From Betaproteobacteria bacterium (GTDB lineage Bacteria; Pseudomonadota; Gammaproteobacteria; Burkholderiales; Casimicrobiaceae), in contig JACPUX010000019.1 of NCBI GenBank assembly GCA_016192065.1, positions 33,903 to 97,902 of the forward strand: a stretch of DNA of 64,000 nt, written 5' to 3'. Below the pieces are notes generated by a model. It was not told the origin of the DNA. It was given only the letters and a program-made list of their open reading frames with translations, and did no database searches. Position numbers and translations under genes: made by a program. Positions 45,031 through 54,194 of this stretch are shown here, piece after piece; positions within the stretch are counted from its first letter, which is position 1; the number at the start of each line of letters is the position of its first letter.

Positions 45031-45915
45031 CTAGACGACGCGCCAAAAGCGCCCGGCCTCTTCCTTGATTTTCCCGGAGCGCAGGAGCCGCGTCAGGTGT
45101 TTGCCCATGATCGCGCCTTCGCCCCACTCATAGAAGGCCTTGGGTTCGCGCGGCTTGCGGTAGACCAGACAGGCGGAGGTGATTTCGTCCAGGGTGCGCG
45201 GCTGGGCGAGGAAGTCCAGGAGCCTCGCCTCGCGCGCGTCGATGACGGCGCGATAGGCGGCGAATGCCTCGCGCGCATCGCCCAGGAACACGCCGTCTTC
45301 GTGGCTGGTCAGCCAGACCTCGGCGGGGTAGTGCGCCAGTTTCTCCAGCGAGGCGAGCGTCAGCTCGATCGAACTGTCGCGATCGCCGTACCAGGGCCCA
45401 AAGCGCGTGAGGTCGTAGTCGGCGAGGAACATCACCCGCGGTTCGCGAAAGTAGAAAGCGGTGTGGCCCGGAGTGTGGCCAGGCGCGCCAATGATCTCGA
45501 CGCTGCACGAGCCCAGATCGACGATCTCCCCAGGAGTGAAGAAGTGCGTCGCTCGCCGGGGCTTGAAATTGAACTCCCGGGGCAAAACCCGGCGCCAATA
45601 ATCGCGAAAGTCTTCTCGGACGATGCCGTAGCTGTCAAGGAAGGGTTCGACGCCAGACAGCGCCGCGGCGTCCTCGGCCATGATTCGCAAGGGCAAACCG
45701 GCAAAGAGGTCGAGGTGGGTCAGGTGATCCTCATGCCAATGCGAGAGCCACACCTCCCTGACTCCCGGGCCATCGAGCAACTGCCGGTAGCGCGCGGCAT
45801 CCGCCCCGGCGTCGATCAGGATGTTCGCCGCTTCGACATAGACTGAATTGGACGCCGGGTAGCGTCCCCGATTGCCACCGGGGACGAAGTGCACGGGACC
45901 GAAACGGGTAGTCAT
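45031..45915 (-). CDS. MBL-fold metallo-hydrolase
   Basis: 294 residues from MTTRFGPVHFVPGG. The dinuclear metal motif HxHxDH is visible as LSHWHEDHLTHL, with further ligands in GAPGHTPGHTAFYF and FLADYDLTRFGP. A C-terminal helical domain (from about residue 220) with ARLLDFLAQPRTLDEITSA and GKHLTRLLRSGKIKEE resembles the winged-helix tail of RNase Z/LACTB2-like hydrolases. Substrate unknown. The 265 bp between it and ppdK hold no gene that I can support. Confidence 0.85.
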   Translation of the reverse strand: MTTRFGPVHFVPGGNRGRYPASNSVYVEAANILIDAGADAARYRQLLDGPGVREVWLSHWHEDHLTHLDLFAGLPLRIMAEDAAALSGVEPFLDSYGIVREDFRDYWRRVLPREFNFKPRRATHFFTPGEIVDLGSCSVEIIGAPGHTPGHTAFYFREPRVMFLADYDLTRFGPWYGDRDSSIELTLASLEKLAHYPAEVWLTSHEDGVFLGDAREAFAAYRAVIDAREARLLDFLAQPRTLDEITSACLVYRKPREPKAFYEWGEGAIMGKHLTRLLRSGKIKEEAGRFWRVV

Positions 45916-46016
45916 CGCGAGCGGCCAGGGGAGGGCGAGGTCGGCATCATACCGCGCCGGAGGGTGCCTCCTGGGTCGGGCATCGCGCTCGATTGGGCGA
46001 CGTTCCCGCCGAGTGC

Positions 46017-46039
46017 TATATAAGATATCATATATAAGA
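46017..46039. promoter_or_regulatory. AT-rich palindrome upstream of acnB
   Basis: TATATAAGATATCATATATA (46017-46036) is a 20-bp palindrome centred on GATATC with only one mismatched pair. TATATAAGA also recurs directly at 46017 and 46031. It lies about 150 bp before the acnB start and about 100 bp before the divergent MBL gene. It is probably an operator for a GntR- or TetR-like dimer; the regulator cannot be named from this window. Confidence 0.55.
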
Positions 46040-46188
46040 CTCGCCACCCGGGGCGAGGCCGCCGCGACCGGAACCGCCGCAAGCATGCGCTGTCATTGTG
46101 AAGGCACCATGAAACCACGACGACGGACCGCGCGATGGCAAAGACTGCCGTTTCTGCGCCACGCCTGATTTTTGAAAAGGAACCGATC

Positions 46189-48774
46189 ATGCTTCAAGCC
46201 TACCGCCAGCATGTTGCCGAGCGCGCCGCGCTTGGTATTGCGCCGCTGCCTTTGACCGCTGCCCAGACCCGCGAACTGGTCGGCTTGCACAAGAATCCCC
46301 CTAAAGGCGAAGAGGCAGCGCTGATCGAGCTCATTACCCATCGCGTTCCCGCCGGAGTGGACGATGCGGCGAAGGTCAAGGCCGATTTCCTGGCCGCGGT
46401 GGCCGCGGGGCGGGAAGCGGCGCCGCTTCTGAGCCGCGAACGAGCCACCGAGCTTCTGGGTACCATGCTGGGCGGTTACAACGTGCGCCCCCTGGTTGAA
46501 CTGCTGGACGACGCGCAGGTGGGCGGCCTGGCGGCCACGGGGCTTTCCCACACCCTGTTGATTTTCGACGCCTTCCCCGAGGTGAAGGCCAAGTCCGAGG
46601 GCAATGGCGAGGGGGCGGCCAACGCCAAGAAGGTCATGCAAAGCTGGGCCGACGCGGAGTGGTTCACTTCCCGCCCGGAAGTGCCGCAATCGATGAAACT
46701 CACGGTTTTCAAAGTCACTGGCGAAACCAATACTGACGATCTGTCCCCGGCACCTGACGCCTGGAGCCGGCCGGACATACCGCTGCACGCCTTGGCGATG
46801 TTGAAGAACCCGCGGCCGGGAATCGTGCCCGACGAGGCCGGCAAGGTCGGCCCGATCAAGCAACTCAATACGCTGAAAGAGAAGGGCAACCTCGTCGCCT
46901 ACGTGGGAGACGTGGTGGGCACCGGCTCCTCGCGCAAGTCGGCGACCAACTCCGTGCTCTGGTTTACCGGCGAAGACATCCCCTATGTGCCCAACAAGCG
47001 CTTCGGAGGTGTGGTGCTGGGGAACAAGATCGCGCCAATCTTTTACAACACCATGGAAGATGCCGGTGCCCTGCCCATCGAACTCGAAGTGGCGCAAATG
47101 GACATGGGCGACGTCGTCGAACTGCGCCCCTATGAAGGCAAGGCGCTGAAGAACGGCCAAGTGATCGCCGAGTTCACGGTCAAATCGGCGGTGATCTTCG
47201 ACGAAGTGCGCGCCGGCGGTCGCATACCGCTGATCGTTGGCCGCGCCCTCACTGCCAAGGCGCGAGCCGCCTTGGGCTTGCCGCCTTCCAAGCTGTTCCG
47301 CGAAGCGGCCCAGCCGGCGGATACCGGCAAGGGCTATTCCCTGGCGCAGAAGATGGTCGGCCGGGCCTGCGGCGTCACCGGAATTCGCCCCGGCGCATAT
47401 TGCGAACCCAGGATGACCACCGTGGGCTCCCAGGACACCACGGGACCAATGACTCGCGATGAGCTAAAAGATCTCGCCTGCCTCGGCTTCTCCGCCGACC
47501 TGGTGATGCAGTCCTTTTGCCACACCGCGGCGTACCCGAAACCGGTGGACGTGAAAACACATCGCGAGTTGCCTGGTTTCATCACCCAGCGCGCCGGCGT
47601 GAGCCTGCGTCCCGGGGACGGCGTCATTCACTCCTGGCTGAACCGCATGCTCCTGCCCGATACCGTGGGCACTGGCGGCGACTCGCATACCCGCTTCCCC
47701 ATTGGCATTTCCTTCCCCGCCGGCTCAGGTCTCGTCGCCTTCGCCGCGGCCACCGGCGTGATGCCGCTCGATATGCCGGAATCGGTGCTGGTGCGCTTCA
47801 AGGGCGAAATGCAGCCAGGCATTACTTTGCGCGATCTGGTCAATGCCGTTCCCTATTACGCCATCCAGCAAGGCTTGCTGACGGTGGAGAAGAAGGGCAA
47901 GAAGAACATTTTCTCCGGCCGCATTCTGGAGATCGAAGGCCTACCTAAGCTCAAGGTTGAACAGGCATTCGAACTGTCTGACGCTTCCGCCGAGCGCTCC
48001 GCCGCCGCCTGCACCGTGCGCCTCGATCAAGAGCCGATCATCGAGTACCTCAGCTCCAACATTACGCTGCTGAAGTGGATGATCGCCAACGACTACCAGG
48101 ACAAGCATACCCTGGAGCGGCGCATCAAGGCCATGCAGGCCTGGGTGGCCAAGCCGGAGCTTCTCGCACCGGATGCCGACGCGGAATACGCCGCGGTGAT
48201 CGACATCGATCTCAAGGACATCAAGGAGCCGCTGGTCGCCTGCCCCAACGACCCCGATGACGTGAAGCCGCTTTCCGCCGTGGCCGGCACCAAGATCGAC
48301 GAAGTCTTCGTCGGTTCGTGCATGACCAACATCGGCCACTTCCGCGCCGCGAGCAAACTCCTGGAAGGCAAGAGCGACATCCCGACGCGGCTGTGGATGG
48401 CCCCGCCGACCAAAATGGATCAGCAAGTACTCACCGAGGAAGGCCACTACGGGGTGCTGGGCCGCAGCGGCGCGCGCATGGAAATCCCCGGTTGCTCGCT
48501 GTGCATGGGCAACCAGGCGCAGATCAAGAAAGGCAGCACGGCGATGTCCACCTCCACCCGAAACTTCCCCAACCGCCTGGGCCTGGACACCAACGTCTTC
48601 CTGGGTTCGGCGGAACTGGCGGCGGTGTGCGCGCTGCTTGGCCGCATCCCGACCACAGAGGAATACCTCGCCAACATGGGCGCGATCGGCAAGGAGGCGG
48701 GCAACATCTACCGCTATATGAACTTCGACCAAATCAAAGAGTTCAAGGTGGTCGCGGACACCGTGCCGGTCTGA
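46189..48774 (+). CDS. acnB: Aconitate hydratase B
   Basis: 861 residues (E. coli 865) from an ATG with AAGGAA upstream. HEAT-like N-terminal domain, then swivel domain ([17 protein letters not shown]) and catalytic domains. The [4Fe-4S] Cys ligands appear in [14 protein letters not shown] and CSLCMGNQA. The active-site region [17 protein letters not shown] is also typical. It isomerises citrate and isocitrate in the TCA cycle and can act as 2-methylisocitrate dehydratase. Confidence 0.97.
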   Translation: MLQAYRQHVAERAALGIAPLPLTAAQTRELVGLHKNPPKGEEAALIELITHRVPAGVDDAAKVKADFLAAVAAGREAAPLLSRERATELLGTMLGGYNVRPLVELLDDAQVGGLAATGLSHTLLIFDAFPEVKAKSEGNGEGAANAKKVMQSWADAEWFTSRPEVPQSMKLTVFKVTGETNTDDLSPAPDAWSRPDIPLHALAMLKNPRPGIVPDEAGKVGPIKQLNTLKEKGNLVAYVGDVVGTGSSRKSATNSVLWFTGEDIPYVPNKRFGGVVLGNKIAPIFYNTMEDAGALPIELEVAQMDMGDVVELRPYEGKALKNGQVIAEFTVKSAVIFDEVRAGGRIPLIVGRALTAKARAALGLPPSKLFREAAQPADTGKGYSLAQKMVGRACGVTGIRPGAYCEPRMTTVGSQDTTGPMTRDELKDLACLGFSADLVMQSFCHTAAYPKPVDVKTHRELPGFITQRAGVSLRPGDGVIHSWLNRMLLPDTVGTGGDSHTRFPIGISFPAGSGLVAFAAATGVMPLDMPESVLVRFKGEMQPGITLRDLVNAVPYYAIQQGLLTVEKKGKKNIFSGRILEIEGLPKLKVEQAFELSDASAERSAAACTVRLDQEPIIEYLSSNITLLKWMIANDYQDKHTLERRIKAMQAWVAKPELLAPDADAEYAAVIDIDLKDIKEPLVACPNDPDDVKPLSAVAGTKIDEVFVGSCMTNIGHFRAASKLLEGKSDIPTRLWMAPPTKMDQQVLTEEGHYGVLGRSGARMEIPGCSLCMGNQAQIKKGSTAMSTSTRNFPNRLGLDTNVFLGSAELAAVCALLGRIPTTEEYLANMGAIGKEAGNIYRYMNFDQIKEFKVVADTVPV

Positions 48775-48823
48775 GAGTTTGATCGTCTCAGGCCGGCAGT
48801 ACGCCGGCCCGGAACGTCCGGCA

Positions 48824-48856
48824 CAAAACCCCCGCCATCGGCGGGGGTTTTGTTTT
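48824..48856 (+). terminator. Intrinsic terminator after acnB
   Basis: 13-bp perfect stem CAAAACCCCCGCC (48824-48836) / GGCGGGGGTTTTG (48840-48852), loop ATC, followed by TTTT. A smaller hairpin (GGCCGG / CCGGCC) precedes it at 48791-48809. Confidence 0.92.
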
Positions 48857-48942
48857 ATGGTCCTCGGCGCTGTTCAGGGCCCGGGGTTCGTGCCGCGGAC
48901 CGGCAATTCACTCCGCCTTTTTGAGGTTTTATCGCATTGGCA

Positions 48943-48971
48943 TTGAGGCTCGCCGAGCGATCGCCTATCTT
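48943..48971 (+). promoter_or_regulatory. Sigma-70-type promoter for the 59-aa peptide gene
   Basis: TTGAGG (48943-48948) and TATCTT (48966-48971) are separated by exactly 17 bases; transcription would start near 48979, about 33 bases before the ATG at 49012. Confidence 0.6.
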
Positions 48972-49011
48972 GGCGCCATCTCGTTTTCGCCAAGCAGGAA
49001 GGAGCTGAATC

Positions 49012-49191
49012 ATGCAAGGTCTGGCCGTCTGGAAACACCGATCGAGCAAGGACAACCTCGCTTTTGCCGCCGTGCTCGGCGCATCGCTCGGGCTTGCGGT
49101 GGCTGGCGCCGCCGTGCAGGCAATGGAAGTGCAGACTCTGCTGCAAGTCGTGCTGCAAGCTGCCGCGAGCGCCGCCCGCATTCTTGGCTAG
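49012..49191 (+). CDS. Small membrane peptide, 59 residues, unknown function
   Basis: ATG at 49012, TAG at 49189-49191. AGGAAGGAG sits eight bases before the start, one of the best Shine-Dalgarno sites in the window. A -35/-10 pair lies upstream and a strong terminator downstream, so it is a complete monocistronic unit. The N-terminus is basic (about 15 residues, WKHRSSKDN), followed by a hydrophobic Ala/Leu/Gly segment at about 17-38 and an amphipathic, Ala-rich tail. No known family recognised. It may be an inner-membrane micropeptide. Confidence 0.7.
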   Translation: MQGLAVWKHRSSKDNLAFAAVLGASLGLAVAGAAVQAMEVQTLLQVVLQAAASAARILG

Positions 49192-49244
49192 CCGCAGAAT
49201 TCTTGCCCCACTCCCTTGGGCGGCGACCCCTGAGCCGCTCCTCC

Positions 49245-49277
49245 CACCCCGTCCGGTTATGAGCGGGGTGTTTTTTT
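49245..49277 (+). terminator. Intrinsic terminator after the 59-aa peptide gene
   Basis: Stem CACCCCG (49245-49251) / CGGGGTG (49264-49270), 12-base loop, then seven T. It isolates the small gene from tonB. Confidence 0.85.
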
Positions 49278-49473
49278 GCAAACCACCAGTTTTCTCCAGT
49301 GCGCCGGGCTGATTTCGAGGCACTTTTGCGGCCTTTTTTCATCGCTGGAACCCTAGTCCGGCCACACGGTTCCCCAAACACATAGAATTTTAAGCCGATT
49401 TTTTGTTGCGGGCGACCCAAAAATTCATGTAGGCGACGCATCGCGCCAGAAACGGCCCGATCGCTTCATCCCC

Positions 49474-49504
49474 TTGTGCGTTTCCTGCTGGAAAGGTTTA
49501 GAAT
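49474..49504 (+). promoter_or_regulatory. Possible promoter of the tonB-exbBD operon
   Basis: TAGAAT at 49499-49504 is a good -10; the best -35 candidate, TTGTGC at 49474-49479, has a 19-base spacer, longer than ideal. No clear Fur box was found in the 287 bp before tonB; the rest of that gap holds only A/T-rich stretches. Confidence 0.35.
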
Positions 49505-49564
49505 CGCGCCTTTATTTTTGCGACCACAACGACCCCTGGACCCGGGGGATCGACGGAGGAGTGC

Positions 49565-50206
49565 ATGAACTACGCTGAGCAGCAGCGGCAACCCAGTAAA
49601 CACGCCTTCGGGTTCATCGCTGTCGTCATTCTGCATCTTGCGCTCGGATACGCCTTAGTTAACGGCCTCGCCCGGAAGGTGGTCGAAGTCATCAAGGCGC
49701 CACTCGAGACCAAGATCATCGAGGAAGTGAAGAAGCCACCTCCCCCGGAATTGCCGCCGCCCCCGCCGCCCAAGATGGTGCAAGTCATGCCCACCTTCGT
49801 GCCGCCGCCGGAAGTGCAGATTCAGCAGCCGGTAATTCAGCAGCCGGTCATCGCCAACGTAACCGCGGTGGCACCGCCCGTCTACGCACCGCCCGCGCCT
49901 CCCGCACCGCCCGCGCCGGTAGTCACCGCGGCGCCGAGCGTGGGGGTCGCCTGTCCCAATTCCCAGGAAATCCGCAAGGAAATTAGGTACCCAATCAAGG
50001 CGCGCCGGGAAGGCATCCAGGGTGAAGTACTGATCGAGTTCACCGTGACCGCCAGCGGCGGAGTTTCGAGTGTCGACGTGAAGTCCTCCTCGAACCCGAT
50101 CTTCAACAGCGTATCCATCAGCGCCGTGCGCCAGTTCCGCTGCACACCGCAGCCGCGCGACATTCGCGTACAAGTGCCGTTTGTCTTCAGCCTGACCGAT
50201 GATTGA
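49565..50206 (+). CDS. tonB: TonB-family energy transducer
   Basis: 213 residues with GGAGGAG just before the ATG. One N-terminal transmembrane helix (about 15-36, FIAVVILHLALGYALVNGLA) with the His typical of TonB, a long Pro-rich periplasmic spacer (about 58-120, including a PPPPELPPPPPP-type run) and a C-terminal TonB domain starting at YPIKARREGIQGEVLIEFTV. It carries proton-motive energy to outer-membrane TonB-dependent receptors. It heads an operon with exbB, two exbD genes and a TPR protein. Confidence 0.93.
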   Translation: MNYAEQQRQPSKHAFGFIAVVILHLALGYALVNGLARKVVEVIKAPLETKIIEEVKKPPPPELPPPPPPKMVQVMPTFVPPPEVQIQQPVIQQPVIANVTAVAPPVYAPPAPPAPPAPVVTAAPSVGVACPNSQEIRKEIRYPIKARREGIQGEVLIEFTVTASGGVSSVDVKSSSNPIFNSVSISAVRQFRCTPQPRDIRVQVPFVFSLTDD

Positions 50207-50305
50207 CCGCCAGCCAGGGCACTCGGGCATGTGGCCCAAGTGCGGCTGGTGGTTGGCCAACCGAATTTCCCTTTACTGCAATGCTTCGAGTTGATTGGAG
50301 GAATC

Positions 50306-51142
50306 ATGAGCCTTATTAGACGTTTCACCGCGCTGCTGCTGGCGATTTTTGTCTTCTGCGCGCCGGTGATGACCGGTGTGCTGGCCCTGGCGCTGCCTGC
50401 CCAGGCGCAAACCGCAGCCCCGGCCGCCGCACCTGCCGCTCCCGCGGCACCCCATGCGAACGGAGCCGTGGCCAAGGAGACCGTGGCCAACCCATATGGC
50501 CTGGAAGCGCTCTGGAAGGAAGGTGACTTTGTTTCCAAAGGTACCCTGGTGATCCTGGTAATCATGTCCATGGGGAGCTGGTACATTCTGATCGTCAAGC
50601 TCTTCGAACAGGCCAAGTTGCTGCGCGAAGCCAAACAGGTGGACCAGGGGTTTTGGGATGCCGGATCGGTACAGCAGGGCATTGCCACGCTGAAAGAGAC
50701 CAGCGCTTTTCGCTTCATCGCCGACAGCGGCCTGCAGGCAACCAGCCATCATGGTGGGCTGCTCGGTAATGTCGATCTCAATAGCTGGGTGACCATGTCC
50801 ATCCAGCGCGCCTCGGAAAACGTCGGCAACCGCCTGCAGGACGGCCTGGCTTTCCTCGCCACGGTCGGCTCCACGGCGCCGTTCATCGGACTGTTCGGCA
50901 CTGTCTGGGGCATCTACCACGCCCTGACGGCGATCGGCATCGCCGGCCAGGCTTCGATCGACAAGGTGGCCGGCCCGGTGGGTGAAGCCCTGATCATGAC
51001 CGCCTTTGGTCTGGCGGTGGCGGTTCCCGCGGTGCTGGCCTACAACTGGCTGGTTCGCCGCAACAAGGTGGTGATGGAGCGCGTGCGAGCCTTCTCCGCC
51101 GACCTGCATTCGGTCCTGCTCTCCAACACCGGCAAGAAATAG
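50306..51142 (+). CDS. exbB: ExbB/TolQ-family proton channel protein
   Basis: 278 residues from an ATG with GGAGG. The N-terminus is a signal-like helix followed by an Ala/Pro-rich periplasmic stretch (ending AAPAAPAAPHANG), an arrangement found in long ExbB proteins. Three further helices include TLVILVIMSMGSWYILIVKL, FLATVGSTAPFIGLFGTVWGI (the conserved channel helix) and ALIMTAFGLAVAVPAVLAYN. With ExbD it forms the stator that drives TonB. Confidence 0.93.
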   Translation: MSLIRRFTALLLAIFVFCAPVMTGVLALALPAQAQTAAPAAAPAAPAAPHANGAVAKETVANPYGLEALWKEGDFVSKGTLVILVIMSMGSWYILIVKLFEQAKLLREAKQVDQGFWDAGSVQQGIATLKETSAFRFIADSGLQATSHHGGLLGNVDLNSWVTMSIQRASENVGNRLQDGLAFLATVGSTAPFIGLFGTVWGIYHALTAIGIAGQASIDKVAGPVGEALIMTAFGLAVAVPAVLAYNWLVRRNKVVMERVRAFSADLHSVLLSNTGKK

Positions 51143-51179
51143 GCGGCGGTTCGCCGCCTCGTTTGGACGGGAGTCAGAA

Positions 51180-51605
51180 ATGTCAATGAGCGTAGGCCCG
51201 GCCGACAGCGAAGACGAAACCATTTCGTCGATCAACACCACGCCCCTGGTGGACGTGATGCTGGTGCTGCTGATCATCTTCCTGATCACCATTCCGGTGG
51301 TGGTGCAGACCGTCCCGGTGGAACTGCCCAAGGAGCGCAACGTCGTCACCCAGACCAAGCCCGAGAACATTGTGATTTCGGTGAACAAGGATGGGGACAT
51401 CTTCTGGAACCAGAAGATGGTTGCCGATACCGACGAGCTTTTCGAGAAGCTCAAGGTCGAGGCGGTCAAGCTGCCGCAGCCGGAGGTGCATATCCGTGGC
51501 GACATGGATGCACGTTACGAATCCGTCGGCCGCGTGGTGTACGCAGCGCAGCGGGCGAGCATACTGAAGCTCGGGTTCATCACCGAGCCGCCGATGAAGA
51601 ATTGA
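51180..51605 (+). CDS. exbD: ExbD/TolR-family protein, first copy
   Basis: 141 residues. One transmembrane helix near residues 20-42 (NTTPLVDVMLVLLIIFLITI) with the conserved proton-carrying Asp in PLVDVMLVLL, then a periplasmic domain ending in VVYAAQRASILKLGFITEP. It starts 37 bp after exbB with GGGAG upstream. Differs from the next gene mainly in the periplasmic domain. Confidence 0.94.
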   Translation: MSMSVGPADSEDETISSINTTPLVDVMLVLLIIFLITIPVVVQTVPVELPKERNVVTQTKPENIVISVNKDGDIFWNQKMVADTDELFEKLKVEAVKLPQPEVHIRGDMDARYESVGRVVYAAQRASILKLGFITEPPMKN

Positions 51606-51639
51606 ACGGCGCGCTTGGCCGGAAGGGAAGGAGAATCTT

Positions 51640-52071
51640 ATGGGCATGAACATTGGCTCCGGAAGCAGTTCCGCGGAACCCGAAGTAATGGTGGAAATGA
51701 ACACCACGCCGCTGATCGACGTGATGTTGGTGTTGCTGATCATGCTGATCATCACCATTCCCATCCAGACCCACGCGGTCAAACTCAACATGCCTGTGGG
51801 CAATCCGCCGCCGCCGGTGAAGCCCCCAGAGGTCATTCAGATCGACGTGGATTTCGATGGCGCGGTGATCTGGAACGGCGTGCTGGTGCCCGACCGCGGC
51901 GATCTCGAAGCGAGGCTCGCCCAGGTGGTGGCGCAGGCCGATCAGCCGGAAGTACACTTGCGTCCGAACAAGCTGGTGCAATACAAGTCGGTGGCTATGG
52001 TCATGGCCTCGGCGCAGCGGCTCGGCGTCACCAAGCTGGGCATCATCGGCAACGAGCAATTCGTCAAGTAA
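51640..52071 (+). CDS. exbD: ExbD/TolR-family protein, second copy
   Basis: 143 residues with AAGGAG before the ATG. Same layout as the first ExbD: NTTPLIDVMLVLLIMLIITI with its Asp, then a periplasmic domain with QIDVDFDGAVIWNGV and MVMASAQRLGVTKLGIIGNE. Two consecutive, diverged ExbD genes suggest a hetero-dimeric stator or two alternative stators. Confidence 0.94.
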   Translation: MGMNIGSGSSSAEPEVMVEMNTTPLIDVMLVLLIMLIITIPIQTHAVKLNMPVGNPPPPVKPPEVIQIDVDFDGAVIWNGVLVPDRGDLEARLAQVVAQADQPEVHLRPNKLVQYKSVAMVMASAQRLGVTKLGIIGNEQFVK

Positions 52072-52122
52072 AACGGCGGCCGACCCCGGAGATCGTGCGG
52101 TGAGACCCTGGAGAAATTCGAT

Positions 52123-53358
52123 ATGGCAATCGCGGGTGTTCTGAAGCGGCTGAGTGCCGTCGCCGTGTTCCTGGCCAGTGCCGGCCTGGCGCTGCCGCCG
52201 GTCGCCTTGGCGCAGGAGGCGGTGCGGCCGGAAATCGGTAAGCCGCTCAAAGCCGCTGGCGATCTCTTGAAGGCGGGCAAACACAAGGACGCCTTGACCA
52301 AGATTCGCGAAGCCGATGCGGTGGCGAACAAGACCGCCAACGAAAGCTATCTGCTTGAACGCATGCGGGGTTCCGCGGCCGCCGGAGCGGGCGACAGCGC
52401 GACCGCGATCAGGTCTTTCGAAGCAGTCATGGCCAGCGGCAAGGTTCCCAGCGGCGAGCAGAGCAACATTGCCCAAACCTTGGCGATTCTCTATTACAAC
52501 GGGCGCGACTTCGGCAATGCCATCAAGTGGGCTAGCCGCTACCTCAAGGAAGGCGGCGGCAACCCGCAGGTGCGCACGGTATTGATCCAGTCATACTTCC
52601 AGAGCGGGGATTTCGCCAACACCGCCAAAGAGGCGTTGGCCGACGTTCAGGCCGACGAAAAAGCCGGACGCACACCGTCAGAAGAAAAGCTCCAACTCCT
52701 GGCGAACGCCTATCTGCGGCAGAAGAACAACGGCGGCTACGTTGCCAGTATCGAGAAACTGTTGAACTACTACCCCAAGAAGTCTTTGTGGGCCAATATC
52801 ATTTCCCACTTGCAGCGCAAACCGGGCTTTTCCGACCGCCTGTCGCTTGACGTCTTCCGCCTGCAACTCGCCACCGGCAATCTGACTTCCACCAGCGACT
52901 TCATGGAAATGGCGCAGTTGGCGCTGCAGGCAGGCTTTCCGGCCGAGGCCAAGAAGATCGTCGATGAGGGCTATACCAGCGGTGCCCTGGGCAAGGGTGC
53001 CGACATCGAAAGGCAGAAGCGCCTGCGCGATCTCGTAGACAAGCGCGCCGCGGAGAACAAAAAGCTGCTGGACTCAGGGAGCGAAATCGAGAATGCCAAG
53101 GCAGCGAAGGAAGGCAATGCGCTGGTCAGCCTGGGCTACAACTTTGTCACCGCCGGCCAGGTCGCCAAAGGAATCGCGCTCATGGAAGAGGGCATCAAGA
53201 AGGGCGGACTGAAGCGCCCCAATGACGCCAAGCTCTGGCTGGGCGTGGCCCTTATTCAGACGGGCGCCAAGCCCAAGGGCGTGGGTATCTTGAAGGGCGT
53301 GCAGGGTCAGGACGGCGTGCAGGATCTCGCCAATCTCTGGACCATCTTCGCCCGCTAA
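52123..53358 (+). CDS. Periplasmic TPR-repeat protein linked to TonB/ExbBD
   Basis: 411 residues with a signal peptide (SAVAVFLASAGLALPPVALAQ) and helical repeats typical of TPR proteins: ALTKIREADAVANKTANESYL, IAQTLAILYYNGRDFGNAIK and KLQLLANAYLRQKNNGGYVA. It ends in a Gly/Lys-rich repeat segment (AKLWLGVALIQTGAKPKGVG). As last gene of the operon it is probably a structural accessory of this TonB system; an analogous TPR partner is known for some Vibrio/Shewanella TonB2 systems. Confidence 0.82.
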   Translation: MAIAGVLKRLSAVAVFLASAGLALPPVALAQEAVRPEIGKPLKAAGDLLKAGKHKDALTKIREADAVANKTANESYLLERMRGSAAAGAGDSATAIRSFEAVMASGKVPSGEQSNIAQTLAILYYNGRDFGNAIKWASRYLKEGGGNPQVRTVLIQSYFQSGDFANTAKEALADVQADEKAGRTPSEEKLQLLANAYLRQKNNGGYVASIEKLLNYYPKKSLWANIISHLQRKPGFSDRLSLDVFRLQLATGNLTSTSDFMEMAQLALQAGFPAEAKKIVDEGYTSGALGKGADIERQKRLRDLVDKRAAENKKLLDSGSEIENAKAAKEGNALVSLGYNFVTAGQVAKGIALMEEGIKKGGLKRPNDAKLWLGVALIQTGAKPKGVGILKGVQGQDGVQDLANLWTIFAR

Positions 53359-53380
53359 AGGGCTGCGTTTTCTCCTCGAA

Positions 53381-53416
53381 ATGCCGGGTGGTAGTGCGCC
53401 ATCCGGCATTTTTTTA
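53381..53416 (+). terminator. Intrinsic terminator after the TonB operon
   Basis: 11-bp stem ATGCCGGGTGG (53381-53391) / CCATCCGGCAT (53399-53409), one G-U, seven-base loop, then a T-run. It overlaps the last codons of the convergent NRDE gene. Confidence 0.9.
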
Positions 53417-54172
53417 GGTGGTCCAGAAACTGTGACTTTGCTCACCCGTCTGCTGGCCGGCCGGGTCGAAGCTGCGTTCGATGAACTGGGCGTTTCCCGC
53501 GGCATCGATCCGCAAGAGCGTGCAACTGCGCGTGCCGTAGCTGGGACTGACGATGAAGGCCGCGCCGAGCAGGCGCTCCCATTCGAGGGGGAGGCCGGTT
53601 CGTGGCAAGAGGTGATCTTGAGGGCGCGATGGATCGCGCAGCAGGTGAAACAGCGCGTCATCGTCTGCGGCGCCGGCCTCAAGCCAAGCGATGAAGCGGT
53701 TCTTGGTTCGGCGTAGTTTTGGCCAGGGGGTGTCGAGCAGATGATTGCTCAGGCCATAAACACCCGCCGGCAGGGCTCGGCAGCCACCCTCGCGATTGGA
53801 TAAATAGACCAGCTCGTCGCGGTCGCCGGCCAGCAGGTTGAAGCCTTCGTATTGTCCGGCCTGTCCGAGAAGTTGAAGCACGGTCTTTTCCGGCGAGGTC
53901 GGCGCCAGCAAAACGTCGGTGACCAGCAAGCCGCGGGACCGTGGCCCCGGTCTGCGGGCGACGCCGTCGCGATAGTTGGTCAGGAGGGCGTAGCGCCCGG
54001 AGCGGGTGCAGCCAAACCAGCTCCCCCCCGCCGCCAAGTCCTTGCCCGCCAGCACGCCCTCCGACCACCAGTGTGCCGCGGCGGTGGCGCGCGCATGGAA
54101 CTCGTCGCGATTGGCGGCGACGATCAGGGGAAAGCGCGAGTGGGCGCGAAAAGCGACGATGGCAAGGCACAT
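53414..54172 (-). CDS. NRDE (TANGO2-like) family protein
   Basis: 252 residues from MCLAIVAFRAHSRFPLIVAANRDEF, which contains the NRDE-type motif at its usual N-terminal place, with the conserved Cys2 (Ntn-hydrolase-like). GGSWFGCTRSGRYALLTNYRD and GVYGLSNHLLDTPWPKL are the other family blocks. Biochemical role unresolved; the eukaryotic homologue TANGO2 is linked to lipid/acyl-CoA or heme handling. Downstream end overlaps the opposite-strand terminator. Confidence 0.88.
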   Translation of the reverse strand: MCLAIVAFRAHSRFPLIVAANRDEFHARATAAAHWWSEGVLAGKDLAAGGSWFGCTRSGRYALLTNYRDGVARRPGPRSRGLLVTDVLLAPTSPEKTVLQLLGQAGQYEGFNLLAGDRDELVYLSNREGGCRALPAGVYGLSNHLLDTPWPKLRRTKNRFIAWLEAGAADDDALFHLLRDPSRPQDHLLPRTGLPLEWERLLGAAFIVSPSYGTRSCTLLRIDAAGNAQFIERSFDPAGQQTGEQSHSFWTT

Positions 54173-54194
54173 GGCATTTGGCGTGCGGCTAAGG

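Noticed and set aside
44810..45127. Short frames on both strands between ppdK and the MBL gene
   Set aside because: Neither has a good ribosome-binding site or recognisable motif, and the minus-strand frame overlaps the end of the MBL gene.
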